Shown: one piece after another, positions 1-11,659 of the stretch
How the letters are laid out: the number at the start of each line of letters is the position of its first letter
Position numbering within the stretch: the stretch's first letter is position 1
Assembly: GCA_905221615.1 (NCBI GenBank)
Contig: CAJNDT010002924.1
Span: forward strand, 641,965 to 705,964
Length of the DNA: 64,000 nucleotides
From: Symbiodinium sp. CCMP2592
Lineage: Eukaryota > Sar > Dinophyceae > Suessiales > Symbiodiniaceae
Reading direction: 5' to 3'
Translations under genes and position numbers: made by a program
Notes under the pieces: generated by a model
Seen by the model: only the letters and a program-made list of their open reading frames with translations
Told to the model about the DNA's origin: nothing
Databases searched by the model: none

Positions 1-838
1 CCAACACCAGCGGAAGAAGCCCCAAAGCCCGAAACCTTATGGGCGCTCCATGAGAGCGAGGCCCTAGCCGGGACATGGAGCAGAAGGAGACGGAGGTTCC
101 CGTGGATAAAAATCGGGGGTTCGGGGGTTCCTTAAAGGGCTCCCTTAACGGATCTTATTGGCTATAGGCTATAGTGGCTCCTTTAGAGGATCTATAATAT
201 CTAAGGGCTCCCTTCAAGGATCTATTGCATCTATAGAGGCCCCTGTAGAGGATTTGTAATATCTAGAAGGGGTACTTGGAGGATCATGAGGTTAACAGGT
301 GCCTCAAAGATGCAGCCCCAGGGCATGTGCACTGCAGCCCCTGCTCAAACAGGGTTGAAGGGGCTTTCAGAAAAGAAGGGGCCAACATCTTAATAGAGAA
401 ACCGAATTAGCATCCTGACTTGGAAAGACATCCCCCAAAACAGTTACCTTCAGCATTGTGAGAACGCGATTGATCCGTGGGTTTTGGGCATAGTTTTGAA
501 GTATCCTCGGGGCGGCGTGAGGTTGCTTGATGCTTCGAAGCCTTGGTTAGCGAAGTTGAGAGTTTAGGGTATTGTATGGCATGCTACCATTGAATTTAGG
601 GAAGTTCGTGGTCTTGGGGGCTCTTTGTGGGGTGATTATCCCACAGACTTCCGGAAAGTACTTGCTGGCTCGTCTCCGTGCTTCTCTCGTAGGGAAAAAA
701 ATAGGGGACTATACTTACTTCAACAGGCCTTATTAAGCGCCCTTATTATAGGCATTAAGGCCCTATACCTTCCTCAACGGCGTCAGCCTTGCCCTTCGGG
801 CTTGAGACAACGGTAGGGGGCTCTCAGGGGGCAGATAA

Positions 839-918
839 GGGGGGGGGGGGGGGTCCCTGTGGCTGTCGATGTATATCGACGTATGTATGTAGGTATGTAT
901 GCATACATGCATATAGTT
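839..918. repeat. Poly-G run and ATGT-rich microsatellite
   Basis: A run of about 15 G is followed some 15 bases later by a degenerate ATGT/GCAT tetranucleotide tract. It is a simple repeat without coding character. Confidence 0.8.
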
Positions 919-1391
919 TGTACCTGTAGTTGTGGTATATCCAGGGAACTGGCAGAAGGCTCGATAGTGCTGGATTCAATCATAGCCATTCTCCAAGCCA
1001 TCCTTGGTCCTCATACTGCCCGGTGCATGCTCCAGTGAGAGTCCCTGACCCTCACGGATGTCGGGAAATAGGTCCGGACCTTTCCGAACCCCCCCCTTCC
1101 CACCCCCCCCCACCGCGCAAAAGAGGGGTGATTTCTGAAGTATGTTTATATTGGGGCATTGGTCCGAATAACTCTGGAGATTAGATGGTGCGCCAGAATT
1201 CTGAACCTCCTGAGTTCGTACTGGCACGTTTCTGGACTTTCAACTTCCGAATGCAACCCATTCTAGGGATATTTAGGGCCTCAAACCCTGGACTCCTCAA
1301 TCCGAAACCGTCAGGGATCGTAAAAGCGCTTTCCTCGCGAGTTCTGTGCACGTCCTCCGCGGCCTGGAGCTTCCGCCTCCGAACCTTACCT

Positions 1392-1510
1392 TTGGTTAGT
1401 AGGGAATGGAATGGTGGTAGTAATAGTAGTTATATGGTAGTAGTATGATAGTAATATGGTGGTAATATGGTAGTAATATAGCCTTTGGTTAGTAGGGAAT
1501 GGAATGGTGG
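1392..1510. repeat. Short direct repeat pair with GTA/GGT tract between
   Basis: A roughly 25-base segment beginning GGTTAGTAGGGAATGGAA occurs at about 1394 and again at about 1487. The bases between are a GGTAGTAATAT-like low-complexity tract. This looks like local slippage or duplication. Confidence 0.7.
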
Positions 1511-2843
1511 TCATCTAGGTGGCAATTTGGGAAACTTTTTAATTCCCCTTATGGTTCCCATAGAGGGACTTATTCATAAATACTTTTCAGAGCCCCAAAA
1601 CTACAACCCAGTAATAGTAGTTATAGTTATAATTGTACCCCATTCCCCACTAGCCAAAGGTAAGGAACAGCGTAGTAAACTCTGCAGCGGAAACGGTTCA
1701 ACCAACAAGCATGGGATATGTGATTACAAGTACTTGTAAGCCAAAAGGGCCTATACCATGTTTGTTGTCTATATGCCAACAGAAGCTTCATAAGCTCATG
1801 AAAACGTGTGAGAACAAATCTGACGCAATACTAAATTCACTTTGCATAGCCAGCCCTGCATCCTGTTCTGTTGGACCCGTTTGTGGCAAGTGAAAACGCG
1901 CAGGACGAGTTCTTCTGAGTCCTACATCCAGGAGCCAGAGTAGAAATTCGCAGCCTTCTTGGTACAAGTGGCTCTTGGTCAACAGTAAGGGGCCCCTTGG
2001 AGTTTACCAACATCGTGCCAAGACAGGAGACGTGTGTTCGGTGAAAACTTTTTCGTTTGAAGAACCTTAACTAACCCCATAATCGACCCACAGTGTCCGA
2101 TATGTTCGACTGCTAACCTGAAGCGCCAGCATGGGCCCCGAGTTGGCATCTAGGTCGGCACGTGGCCAAAGGGTTCCGTTGGAACGCAAGAATCTCTCCT
2201 GGCGACAGCAGGGCGCAGGTGAGCTTGAGAGCTACTCAGCTACTCTGGGTTCGTCGGTACTGTAGATGATGCATCCGCATGGGTAAATGGTCGGAGAATG
2301 AGACTTGTGCTCGACTTGCCTTAGGTGCAGCATGCATAGACCTCGTCACCTGTCGCACCTAGCTGTTGCCCGATAATGACTCTCGTAGAGGCCATGGCGC
2401 ACCCTGAAAGAGTGGCGTCCTTGACCTCACAGCGAAGTGCACCTCTAAAAGCTGCATTGCGCCTAAGCGTAAGTTGACATTTTGTGAGGCGTAAAGCAGT
2501 GGAAATTCGCGTCGCGCACCACTTTTTGCTTGTCACCGCGCGAGCAGACGGTCACGAGCTGCGATAGATACCAACGGTAGCTGCACTACTCGCTAGCATG
2601 TTGAAAGACAATTAAGTGTCGAACATAGGTGACAAATTGAGCCACGATGCCGGTTCGAACTTTCAGCACGGAGCAGATCGAAAGCCTCACCCGGATTGGC
2701 CAAAAAGAGTCTAAGTCAGTACAATGCCAACTCCCTGAAGTCGCTGACGCATAGCACCAGCAACACAGCTCTCACCCTGATTTAGTGCTTGGACAGCATC
2801 AGTAGGCATGAAGAATGTGACCACACTTCTATGTGGAGTAATG

Positions 2844-2863
2844 CGTGTGTGTGTGTGTGTGTG
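2844..2863. repeat. (GT)n microsatellite
   Basis: About ten GT units in succession in non-coding sequence. Confidence 0.9.
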
Positions 2864-3040
2864 GACGTTTACATGTTCTTGTTCGTCTCGTTTCTTGAGT
2901 GCTCGTTTCTGGTGTACCCACTGGGTTGAAACCCCAAACCATCCTATACCCTGAAGGCCATAAATCTAAAATCTATATCTCATGTTTGCATGCATATGGC
3001 ACACATACGTTAACAAGATTGGTGTTGAACAAATGAAGCA

Positions 3041-3110
3041 CCTACATACATACATTCCATACTTCAGTACATACACACGTACATACATACATTCATTCAT
3101 ATACGACCGT
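3041..3110. repeat. (ACAT)n-rich microsatellite
   Basis: Interrupted ACAT/CATT tetranucleotide units in non-coding sequence. Confidence 0.8.
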
Positions 3111-3156
3111 ACTAGCTAAGCCCATAAGCCTTGAAGCCTAAACCCAGCAACCCCAA

Positions 3157-3262
3157 TGGGAGTTTCCGAAATTTGTGGACCCGACTATTATACCCCAATT
3201 TGTAGGATCCTTATTGTAAGTAAGGACCCTTAGAATGAGGTACCCCTAAGTTTCGGAAACTC
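3157..3262. mobile_element. MITE-like element, family A (copy 1)
   Basis: The element starts with GGGAGTTTCCGAAA and ends with the inverted complement (TTTCGGAAACTC). The interior carries the family core, a GGATCCTTATT-like segment, here on the opposite strand. At about 105 bases with no coding capacity it looks like a non-autonomous DNA element. No clear target duplication remains. Confidence 0.7.
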
Positions 3263-3432
3263 TAAACCCTAAACCCTTCATAGAACCCCTTACAGTACCC
3301 TTGTAGATCCCTTTAAGGAACCCTTAACCCGAAACTCACTGGAAGTCTCGAAGATCCGAGTCGGTCCTCGGCTTTCAAAGCCGGCGGCCCCGGGCGCCGG
3401 GAGAAAAGTTGGCTTCAGAGGGGTAATTACGG

Positions 3433-3531
3433 TTGATGATATAAATCCTGCATTACCCATAATAAGGAATATACCATAATTCCCATAGTTTATATAAGGG
3501 TCTCAAGGTAGTGCAGGATTTATATCATCAA
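3433..3531. mobile_element. MITE-like element, family D (copy 1)
   Basis: The terminal inverted repeats are about 25 bases long: TTGATGATATAAATCCTGCA on the left and its complement on the right, enclosing a short AT-rich core. A second copy lies at 39151-39249. Confidence 0.75.
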
Positions 3532-3861
3532 CAGTAGTAGCGTGTGTTTGGGACGGTTTGTAGCTTGGGGTCGCTTTGGGGGATGTCGGGATTTCAGGGT
3601 TTTGGGGATCTGGGGGGGTGGGCATTTGGAGGTTTACCAGGTGAGGGTTTGGGGTTGAAGGTGGTGTAGGGTTGGGTTGTGGCCTTCTGGTCGCCCTAAA
3701 CCCTAAACCGTTGTCCGAGTCTGAGCGCCGAAACCCTAAACCGTTCCGAGGCTGTTGCGGCATCCTCTTTTCAGTTCTTCTAAGCACCCGCAGTCTGAAA
3801 GCGAAGCCTCGTCTCGGAAGCCCTGTGCTGCGTGCTCAAGTCAGGAGCTTAAGGCTCTCTT

Positions 3862-3943
3862 TGGGAGTTTCCTAAAATTGCGGGAAACTTATTTCGTGGT
3901 CCTTAAGGGACGAATTAGGGTCCCCTATTTTCGGAAACCCCCA
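3862..3943. mobile_element. MITE-like element, family A (copy 2)
   Basis: It begins GGGAGTTTCCTAAAAT and ends ATTTTCGGAAACCCCC, with GGTCC and AGGGTCCCC core words shared with the other copies. It is shorter than the full-length copies. Confidence 0.65.
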
Positions 3944-4999
3944 TATGAATCAAGAAGAGAACGGCATAAGACTTCGCCCCGTGCAGAGCTAGAAAGCTAA
4001 ACCTAAAAAGTTTCGGGGCCTTGGGCCTCTTTCGTGCTAGGGACGTCTGAAGTTTCCGTGCAACATGAGCAAGATAGGAAGGGAAGGCAGAATTCATGGG
4101 GCCTGGGGGTGGCCAGTGTTAATTACGAGACCTACGAAACTTTCAGCTGCATAAAGACATTCGAACACCGCTCTTGCCCCTGCCCTTGCCGGCGGCATGT
4201 CATGCGCTCGCCTCAGAGACACTTCAGCGCCTGCCTTCGCAGCAAGGCTGAACGCTTCACCCAGCATCTCCCTAACCTACTGGTAGGGTCCGAATACTTT
4301 CTACCACTACGTTTCTCATAATACTTATACTATGCAGGCCCTAATATTAGGCGAGATGTCCGCCTTGAGCACCCTAGTTTAAGAAGGTGATGATGCAGCC
4401 GCTACTCGGCTTTAAGTGCTGCCCTGGAGCTCAGGAGTTCCTACTATGGCAGCTTTGATCGTAAGAGTGATTCACGGCTTTGGTCCGGCCGGCATGTGAT
4501 TACAATAGGGGTTTGAAATGTTAGAATAGGTAGTGGGGGCCCGCTGTACTACAATTATAACAAGGACCCCCCGATATAGTATTCATAATGAGGAACCCCC
4601 GAAATAGTATAGGTAGTTGTTTAGGCCCCTATAATTTAGCAGCTGTGGGGTCCGTCGGGGCGACCGTAAACTTAAGAGTTTTGTCCGAAAGAAGCTGCAT
4701 CACTTTGGATCATGGCTTTTTGCCTGGTTAGCAGCTCTATGCAGCTGTGAACTCACAGCTCCCATAGGCTTGATAGTAGTTCCTTCTGGGGAATACCTTA
4801 TAGGATTCTAAATACAAACCACCAAAGGGAACTACTAAGAAGCCTCTAGGTAGTTTCAGGACAGGCCGCCATGAAGTTTAAGCAAGGCAGAACCAGTCTT
4901 TGCCGCCTCGCCCGGCAAAGCCGCATGGTAGAGTTACCCCCAACCTCACACTTAAACCTTGAACACCCCAGAAGTTTGCGTCCATTGGTTTTTGTCTCT

Positions 5000-5022
5000 C
5001 TATATATATATATATATATATA
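5000..5022. repeat. (TA)n microsatellite
   Basis: About eleven TA units in non-coding sequence. Confidence 0.9.
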
Positions 5023-5182
5023 CTGCTTTTTGCCGTGCAACATCTAAGATGTATGTTACGCTCAAATAGTGTTGTTGGCGCTTTGAGCGAGCTAGTTGGG
5101 TCTACGGCAGTAAGCCACAGGGGGCCAAAAGCATTTTTGTGGGTTGGAGAGGCTTTGGTGTGGTACATACAGACACTCATAC

Positions 5183-5283
5183 GGGTGGTTGCCTATCTTA
5201 GGGTCCCTTTTTGGGTCCTTATTATTATACGGCACCCATTAGTCAGGGGACCCAACAAGGGCCCTTAATTTTGACAGCAGCCC
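5183..5283. mobile_element. MITE-like element, family B (copy 1, degenerate)
   Basis: It begins GGGTGGTTG and contains GGGTCCCTTTTTGGGTCC. The right end carries CCCAACAAGGGCCC and AATTTTGACA. It is a diverged relative of the better preserved copy at 29425-29517. Confidence 0.5.
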
Positions 5284-5964
5284 TCCAAAGGTTCGGCCCA
5301 AAGAACCCGGCAGCAAACTCCAACTCGATGTCCCCGAAACACTATAGTCTCCTTAGGAACTATTTTTAATTTTTGTTTATATAAAATCCAAGAGAATATT
5401 CAGATGATATGTTTATTATGGTTCTAAGAGCGGTATAGAACAAGCCGCCAGGTACAGCCCCAAAGAGGTGGCAGCTGCCTATGCCCCTGACTTACGGGCC
5501 TCTTTCTATCATCATCTACGGTTATGCTTGTCACAAAGCTCGGTCATATCTGTGCGATGACTTTGGGGAGCTGTGGTTTGCGTCAACGAAGGAGCGCTAC
5601 TCTCTCGAGTTCGCTTTGAGCTATGGTAGTTTCTCGTCCTTCTGAGGGGACTTCAGCTCATTTGTTCCATGCTTGCACGATTAATTTGTTGATTCTGGCT
5701 GTTCGGGCGATGGCTTCAGTCCAGAGCTTTGGACGTTCGAGTCTATGCCGGGGCAATGGGCGTGATCGCGTCCTTGCGCAGTGCTGCGCAGGGTCTGAAA
5801 CTGATGTTCTTGTTGAGGCGGCATGTAATTCCCAGATCGCGGAAACCAGCTGATCTACGTGTGGGCAGCGTATCACGGGTGTCGCCGTACAGCAGCATGA
5901 GTAGCATGATTATCGCTTAGATGTCGTCTTCTTCACCGCAGCCATAGCTTCATCACTTCTTGGG

Positions 5965-8900
5965 GTGCCCTGTAGTTTCCTGCTGACCATGCAGCTTATG
6001 GGCCCCGAGCTTCCAGATGCCCTGATGCCCTACAAAGAGAAGCTGACGCCCCGCTTCTTCGAAGTGAGGGCGAAGGTGATCGACTTTGTCCAGGATGTCG
6101 TGAACCCTGCTCTGCCCACATACTCGCAGCAGAAGAGGGACCTACTGAAAACAGTGTCGCATCCTACACAGTGCCCAGAGCCGCCGGTCATGAGGGAGCT
6201 ACGCCAGCAAGCCAAAGCTCGCGGCCTGATGAACCTCTTCCTGCCTGAAGTCTCCCGGCTCTCCGTCCTGGAGTATTCCCCAATCGCAGAGATCCTTGGC
6301 ACCAACGGCGTGGCCAACGTAGCTATGAACTGCTCCGCGCCGGACACAGGTAACATGGAGGTCCTGGAGAAGTTTGGCACTGAAGAGCAGAAGAAGACCT
6401 GGCTTGAGCCTCTGCTAAACGGTGAGATCCGGTCAGCTTTCGCCATGACGGAGCCCGGCGTAGCCTCCAGCGATGCCACGAACATCTGCACGAAGATTGA
6501 ATCCGATGGTGACCACTACCTGATCAATGGCCACAAGTGGTGGATTTCAGGGGCTATCCGGCCCGAATGCAAAGTCTTTGTCGTTCTGGGCCGCACTAGC
6601 TTCAGCGGCCCCCTCCACAAGCAGCAGTCCATGACAATGAGTCTGCATTTGGCATCAGCTTCTTCCGTTTCCAAGCAGGAAGCCCCCTAGGCCCGAGGTC
6701 AGTGCATCAACGTCCCTCTGCATACCTAGAAGAATATAGCAGTAGTCTCAGCTATCTATTGTGACTAGCAGTCTATTGTGATTACTGTAAATTATTACTG
6801 CTCTTGGCATTCTTATCCCACAGCACTTAGACCGAACCCTGGCACTCAGGATCCTGGTTCCCAAAGAGACGCCGGGGGTGAAAATCCTGCGGCCCCTGGC
6901 AGTGTTTGGTGAAGAGCACGACCATGCTGAGATCGTTTTCGACAATGTGCGCGTCCCAAAGCCACTCTGACTTGTAGAGATCTCGGGGGTATTTTGTAGG
7001 AACCTGATTAAGAAACCTTGGGTCTTTGTTAGGGTTCCTTCTATGAATCCTACTATTTTGGGGGTATAGGCCCAGGGTTTCTTAATCAGGTTCTTACATC
7101 AAACCCCTAAAGCACTAAGACCAAAATCCAAAACTCCGACCCTCAAGAAGCTCCTGAAGCGCCAAGCCCGGGGTCCTTAATGTAGGAGCCTGATTAAGAC
7201 ACAATGGGCATGTCATCCCAGAATAGTAGGATTCATATAAGGAACCCTAATAAAGGCCCAAGGTTTCTTAAAATGAGGTTCCTGCATAAGTCCTTAATTC
7301 AACGTTCCCATAAGCTGTTGGGGCAAGCAGGACTGATCTGCCGACTCTTCCAAGAAAGCTAGTTCAAACCACAGAGGGAGTATCCACCAACCTGGTTGTG
7401 ACGACCTGCAGGTCTTTATTCGCTATGCTCCTTGGCACTCTGCCAGCTATTCCACTCTGAAACCTAGACCCTAAACCCGAATTAAATCCTATAGCCCCAT
7501 GTCTGCGGTTGCGAAAAGGAGCTTTCACAACAAAAAACATAACCCCCCCCTCCCTGTCTCCAGAAAAAGAACTGCAGACCCTCATCAGGTCCAACATGTT
7601 GTTGGGCGAAGGCCGCGGCTTCGAGATCGCCCAGAGCCGCCTCGGACCAGGGCGGATACATCACTGCATGCGGCGACTTGGCCCAAGATTTTAGGGTTTA
7701 GGATCTAGGGTTTGAGGTTTAGGATTTAGGGTTTGCTTGAGTCCAGTGGCAAAAAGGATTTAGGGTTTAGGGTTCACCGCAATAGGCCTGGATGCAAAAA
7801 GGGGTTTAGGTGAAGACCGGACAGTCCTAACTGGCGGAAGAGCGGCAAACTACCAGGAGTCCTTGCGTGCAAGCCTGCAGCAGAACGGAGGAAGATCGGA
7901 CAGCTTGTGTGACAGCTTCAGTATGTCGCTATTTGCAAAATCTGCTGCTGTTGCTGGTCTTGCTGCTTTGCTTTGGATGTGGCCATAACAATGACGCCTA
8001 CCTTGCTTGTACTGCTGTCGCTGCTGCCATGCTGCTACAGCTACTAAGACTACCCCCCGAGCCCCCTCCCAACCCCCCCCTTCCCTGCTGCGACCCCCCT
8101 TCCCTGCTGCGAGAGCCAGGTCTTTGGGCTTGGCTGAGATGGCGCTGGCCGCCATGGCGACTCGGGCTGCGCATTGGGAGCCGGAAGTGTAGGGTCGAGG
8201 GCTTTAGGATTCTTACATCATCCAGATGGTGGCATTGATGGTGCTCCTCATATGATGGTGATGGTGCTGATGTTTGTGATGATGAGAATTGCGAGATGAT
8301 GACCACGATGATGGAAATTGTGATGATGAAGTAACGTGTACTGTACCAAGTACCATCTTTCTGAACTTTGTGTCTACTGCACAAATTGGCTTGCGACGAC
8401 GAGCTGTCACGGTTCCTTGAGCGGGCTTGATGTTTGAAAACATGTAGCAGAAGCAATGCTACTTGCATGGGCTTACTTTTTAAATGTTTGACCCGCATTT
8501 GGAGATGCTGGGAGAAGTTTGGAGGATGGCCGTTTTGGCGGGAGTTCAGAGACGCAACGACTTGCCACTTGAGAATCATGCCGCGGCACGCCATATACCT
8601 CGCACGATCAAGCGTCTTCTTCCGAGGATTTGAAACTGCTGACTTCTAAGTGCCAGGAAGCATTTTGCTCTCCACTCTACACACTGTTGCAGCCGATCAG
8701 CACTCGCAAGGTGGATCGTGCTCATCGGCGGAAAGCATTCGGCAAGTTGCTCGCGCAAAAGGACGCAGTTCGAATGGCCATTGCAGAGGTGCCTGGGGAA
8801 GCGTCCAATGTAATGCTTCAGGGCTTACTATAATGACTCTGCATGATGCAGATTAAGAACAAGGGACTTGCGTAATTCTGAAGATGATGCTACCTGAGCA

Positions 8901-10976
8901 GCCTGCCGTCGTGTTTGCATGAATGGTAAGCCACGGCTTTAGGGGTTTGGGGCTTGCAGGGTTAAGGGTTTATGTTCGAGCTCAAAGAATCAAAGGCACA
9001 AAAGAAACTGACTTACCTAGTCAGTCCAATTCATAGGTTGCTAGCCGTCGACCAATGGGGAAAAACTGCCCGATCCCCGCTCTAAAGTCTTCATATCCTT
9101 AGCACCCCGAACCATTGAGCACCGAAAGTTCGCAAGGCTCGCATTGAGATAACCAAGTGCCGTCAGCTCTGTGGCTCGGCCTTGGTGGGAGTTTCCGCAA
9201 ATTTGGGGGGGTGGGGGGGGGGTTGCCTGATTTTGTAGGGTCTTGAAAATAAGGGTCCTACTATTTAGGGCACTACATGAGGGTATATGAGGGTCCCCTA
9301 TTTTCGGACATCCCCTAGCCACCCTGATCGGAAAATTGTCCAGTCGTTGCAAACAAGAAGAATCGGCTAAGTGTGTAGGATGGGCAAAAGGAGGGGAAGG
9401 AGATTTTCCAATCCGGTGCCACCTGGCACTGGGACGTGTACCCTAAACCCTAAACGGAACAGTTGGAGGGAAGTGGGGAGCCCTGTGGGAACCTCAGATG
9501 GGCTGCAAGTTGGAATGTTTCGCAGAACTTCAAAGCTAGTACTGTTTGCAAGGGTCGATGGGTGCACAGAGGAAGCAAGGTTTGAAGGTTCGAAGGCTTC
9601 TGCAGGCTTGCAGGGCTTCAGCTGTAGTGTTTCAGGCTGTCCCGCACTTAAGTCTGGGGGCTCGCGGGTTTGGATTTACTGGTTTTCTCGGCTTGCGGGG
9701 CAAGAAGCTCTTGCAGCAACGGGTGCTCACTTCTAACATTCATGGCCCTCCAGGCCGACGACTTGCAATTCCGATCATCCTTGAGTGCGCAAAGCGTGTA
9801 GCCCCATGCCGAAGCAGCAGCTTCATCCGGAGTCTCCAGGGATGTCACTCTGCACATGGGGGGTGGGGGGGGAGCGAAGCACTACCGCGATGGGTTTTCA
9901 AGCGACGATTTGCTCTAGTTGGCAAGCTGTCACTTTATATGCGTAGCTCAAGCTGGCTGTCCCATAGCCATAGCCCCTCTCCCAGCAACAGCCATCCCCA
10001 GGCTATTTGGCAGCTGTGGTGGCGGATGAGCAGGGTTTCAAGGAACGGGTGCTGCATCGTTCAGCTTCTTCGGAGCGGAGTCCTTCAGTCGGATCATCGG
10101 CCTTTACTTCTTCGCAGCCACAGTCAGTTTGCTCTTGCGATAGTCGAAGCAAGCTACGGGACGCTGAAATTCCCGAAACACACTCAAAAGGTCTAAGGTG
10201 GCCAGCCTGGTGGGATAAACCCTAAACCATCCTAAACCCAAAGCCCGTCACCTCGCAGGCTGCCAAGAGCTACATCGCCATGATCAAGGTGGCAGCTCCG
10301 CGCGCTGCCTTGACTCCTAGGGGCATTCTTGAGAATCTGCTTTTGTTGGATGCCCGCGGAGTCCCGCGAGGCTTTGACTCTGAAAGCCGATCTGTTCTCG
10401 ACGTTGATACGGTTACTTCATGTGCACCTACTTAACTAATTACATGAACGGTCAGAATCCTATAGACATGTAGACCAACATATGCACGCGTAGGTATACA
10501 AACATAGGTTCATGCTGTCTGGTCTTGTGCCAACATTCACGGATACATCGGTCCCTACATCATTCACAAACACAGAAGCACCTGCTGGCGGATCCTACGA
10601 CTTGCTGAGGAAGATTATCGACGATGCTATACAGCTGCATGGCGCCCACGGGGTCTCGCAAGACTCCCACCTGGCCAGCATGTTCCTGGGCCGTATTCAG
10701 CCATGCTTCCAAGTTTCATGGCAAGTTTCACCTGTCAGTTGGGGGTTTAGGGTGGCATAGAGCTGATAGCACATGAGGTACACAGGCATGCGCACTCTCC
10801 GTGTGGCGGACGGTCCGGACATGGTGCACCTGATCACCATCGCGAAGGACGAGCTGTCCAAGTGGGACGGTTTCGTTGGACGTCATGTCAGTGGCACCAA
10901 CACGAACGTGGAGAAGTATGGAAAGTTCCAACACGTTGAAGATGGGCAGCTCTACTCCGGTAGACCAAAGCTGTAG
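5965..10976 (+). CDS. Acyl-CoA dehydrogenase, ACAD10/11-like (9 exons)
   Basis: An FAD-dependent acyl-CoA dehydrogenase, which oxidises acyl-CoA to enoyl-CoA in fatty-acid breakdown (mitochondrial or peroxisomal in known relatives). Exons: 5965-6632, 6850-6960, 7589-7672, 8120-8156, 8711-8788, 9137-9184, 10259-10311, 10610-10689, 10786-10976. All phases agree and give about 449 residues. Visible family signatures are [23 protein letters not shown] and [10 protein letters not shown] (exon 1), [12 protein letters not shown] (exon 2), [20 protein letters not shown] (exon 3), AFGKLLAQ (exon 5), [11 protein letters not shown] (exon 7), HGAHGVSQD (exon 8) and [12 protein letters not shown] (exon 9). 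The N-terminal kinase-like domain of animal ACAD10/11 is absent, at least from the part seen. The start is the first in-frame ATG; an upstream exon is not excluded. About 12 residues seem missing between exons 6 and 7, so a small exon may be overlooked. The last about 40 residues do not resemble the family, and the true stop may lie in another exon. Confidence 0.92.
6994..7099. mobile_element. MITE-like element, family C (copy 1), in dehydrogenase intron 2
   Basis: Left end TGTAGGAACCTGATTAAGAA and right end in inverted complement (TTCTTAATCAGGTTC), with a short core containing GAATCCTACTATTTTGGGGG. It lies wholly inside an intron. Confidence 0.75.
7180..7290. mobile_element. MITE-like element, family C (copy 2), in dehydrogenase intron 2
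   Basis: A second, more diverged copy about 190 bases downstream of copy 1. Left end TGTAGGAGCCTGATTAAGA, right end GTTTCTTAAAATGAGGTTCC. Its core runs in the opposite sense to copy 1 (AGTAGGATTCAT). Confidence 0.65.
7685..7775. repeat. Degenerate TTTAGGG-type repeats in intron 3
   Basis: Several imperfect GGGTTTAGG units follow each other directly after exon 3 of the dehydrogenase. They match the plant-type telomere unit but are too degenerate and too few to be a telomere. Confidence 0.7.
9187..9314. mobile_element. MITE-like element, family A (copy 3), abutting a splice donor
   Basis: It begins GGGAGTTTCCGCAAATTTGG and ends ATTTTCGGACATCCCC. The G-rich insertion near the left end is a local expansion. 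Its first base directly follows the GT donor of dehydrogenase exon 6, so the element forms the 5' end of that intron. Confidence 0.75.
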
Positions 10977-11453
10977 GGAACATTTAAATCCCGGCCAACT
11001 CTGGCTTAGGTTCTAGGGTGTTCTGGACATGGTTGCGCCGCATGCGCGAAAAGAGCGCCACTACATCATATCGAAACTCGAAGACTTCCTGCAGCATGAG
11101 CCGAGCTAAACTCCACATTCCTTTGTCATAGTTGGGTAGCATTTTACATGTTTATGGGTACTTAAACCCAATAAGGAATCAAAATGTACATTTATAATCC
11201 TACCCCAACCATGAACTAGATTCCCTGAACTTGATTAAGGATCAGAGCGAGATCCGAGAGGGCACGGCCCCTGGACTGCGACGGCCTAGTCTTTCATGTG
11301 CATCCATGTTCGGGCTACTGGCTACTGGCACCTGTGAGCTGTTTTGCTGAGATACATTGACAGGTACAATGTGGGGCCTAAGATATTGCCTATACAATTG
11401 TGGGAGTTGCTTATTCTCCGTATAGTTAGCATATTTTAAAGCCCCTATATTAG
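10977..11453. other. Non-coding segment downstream of the dehydrogenase
   Basis: No supported exon. It contains a short unassigned inverted-repeat-like stretch near 11130-11220 (TGGGTAGCATTTTACAT... and its partial complement), and nothing else notable. Confidence 0.5.
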
Positions 11454-11540
11454 GCACCGTGTCAGTGTTGCAGCCCGACGGTCCCACGAAGGCTGGACTC
11501 AAGGCGACGCAACAGCGCTTCCGGAGGCCATCCAAGTCAA
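11454..11540 (+). CDS. Candidate internal exon, unidentified gene
   Basis: An open 87-base segment follows an AG|G acceptor and runs straight into a GT donor at 11541, reading VSVLQPDGPTKAG and then RFRRPSKS. Its composition is coding-like and Arg/Lys rich. The donor GT is immediately followed by a family A MITE-like element, the same arrangement as at two assigned exons (dehydrogenase and protease). The gene is not recognised. No partner exon could be joined with certainty. Confidence 0.4.
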
Positions 11541-11542
11541 GT

Positions 11543-11659
11543 GGGAGTTTCCGAAAAGTGGGGTACCTTCTTTTAACTTTTTTTGGGGTCCTTATAATAA
11601 GGATCCTACTATTTATAGGGTACCATATTATTAGGGTCCCCTGTTTTCGGAAACTCCCA
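11543..11659. mobile_element. MITE-like element, family A (copy 4, with target duplication)
   Basis: Near-perfect terminal inverted repeats (GGGAGTTTCCGAAAA and its complement) enclose the core GGTCCTTATAATAAGGATCC. It is flanked on both sides by AAGT, a 4-base target-site duplication. This is the clearest full-length copy. Confidence 0.85.

Larger units (their letters stand above)
1..5960. other. Gene-poor segment
   Basis: No exon with a recognisable protein or a convincing open frame with splice signals was found on either strand. The stretch holds degenerate AAACCCTAA-type motifs (about 3254-3272, 3695-3712, 3736-3748), microsatellites and several inverted-repeat elements listed separately. 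Short open frames at 5623-5920 lie just upstream of the dehydrogenase and could include a 5' exon, but nothing in them is diagnostic. Confidence 0.6.

Noticed and set aside
6030..6491. 153-residue minus-strand frame
   Set aside because: It is the antisense shadow of dehydrogenase exon 1.
7685..7775. Telomere
   Set aside because: The TTTAGGG-like units are few, imperfect and inside a gene intron.
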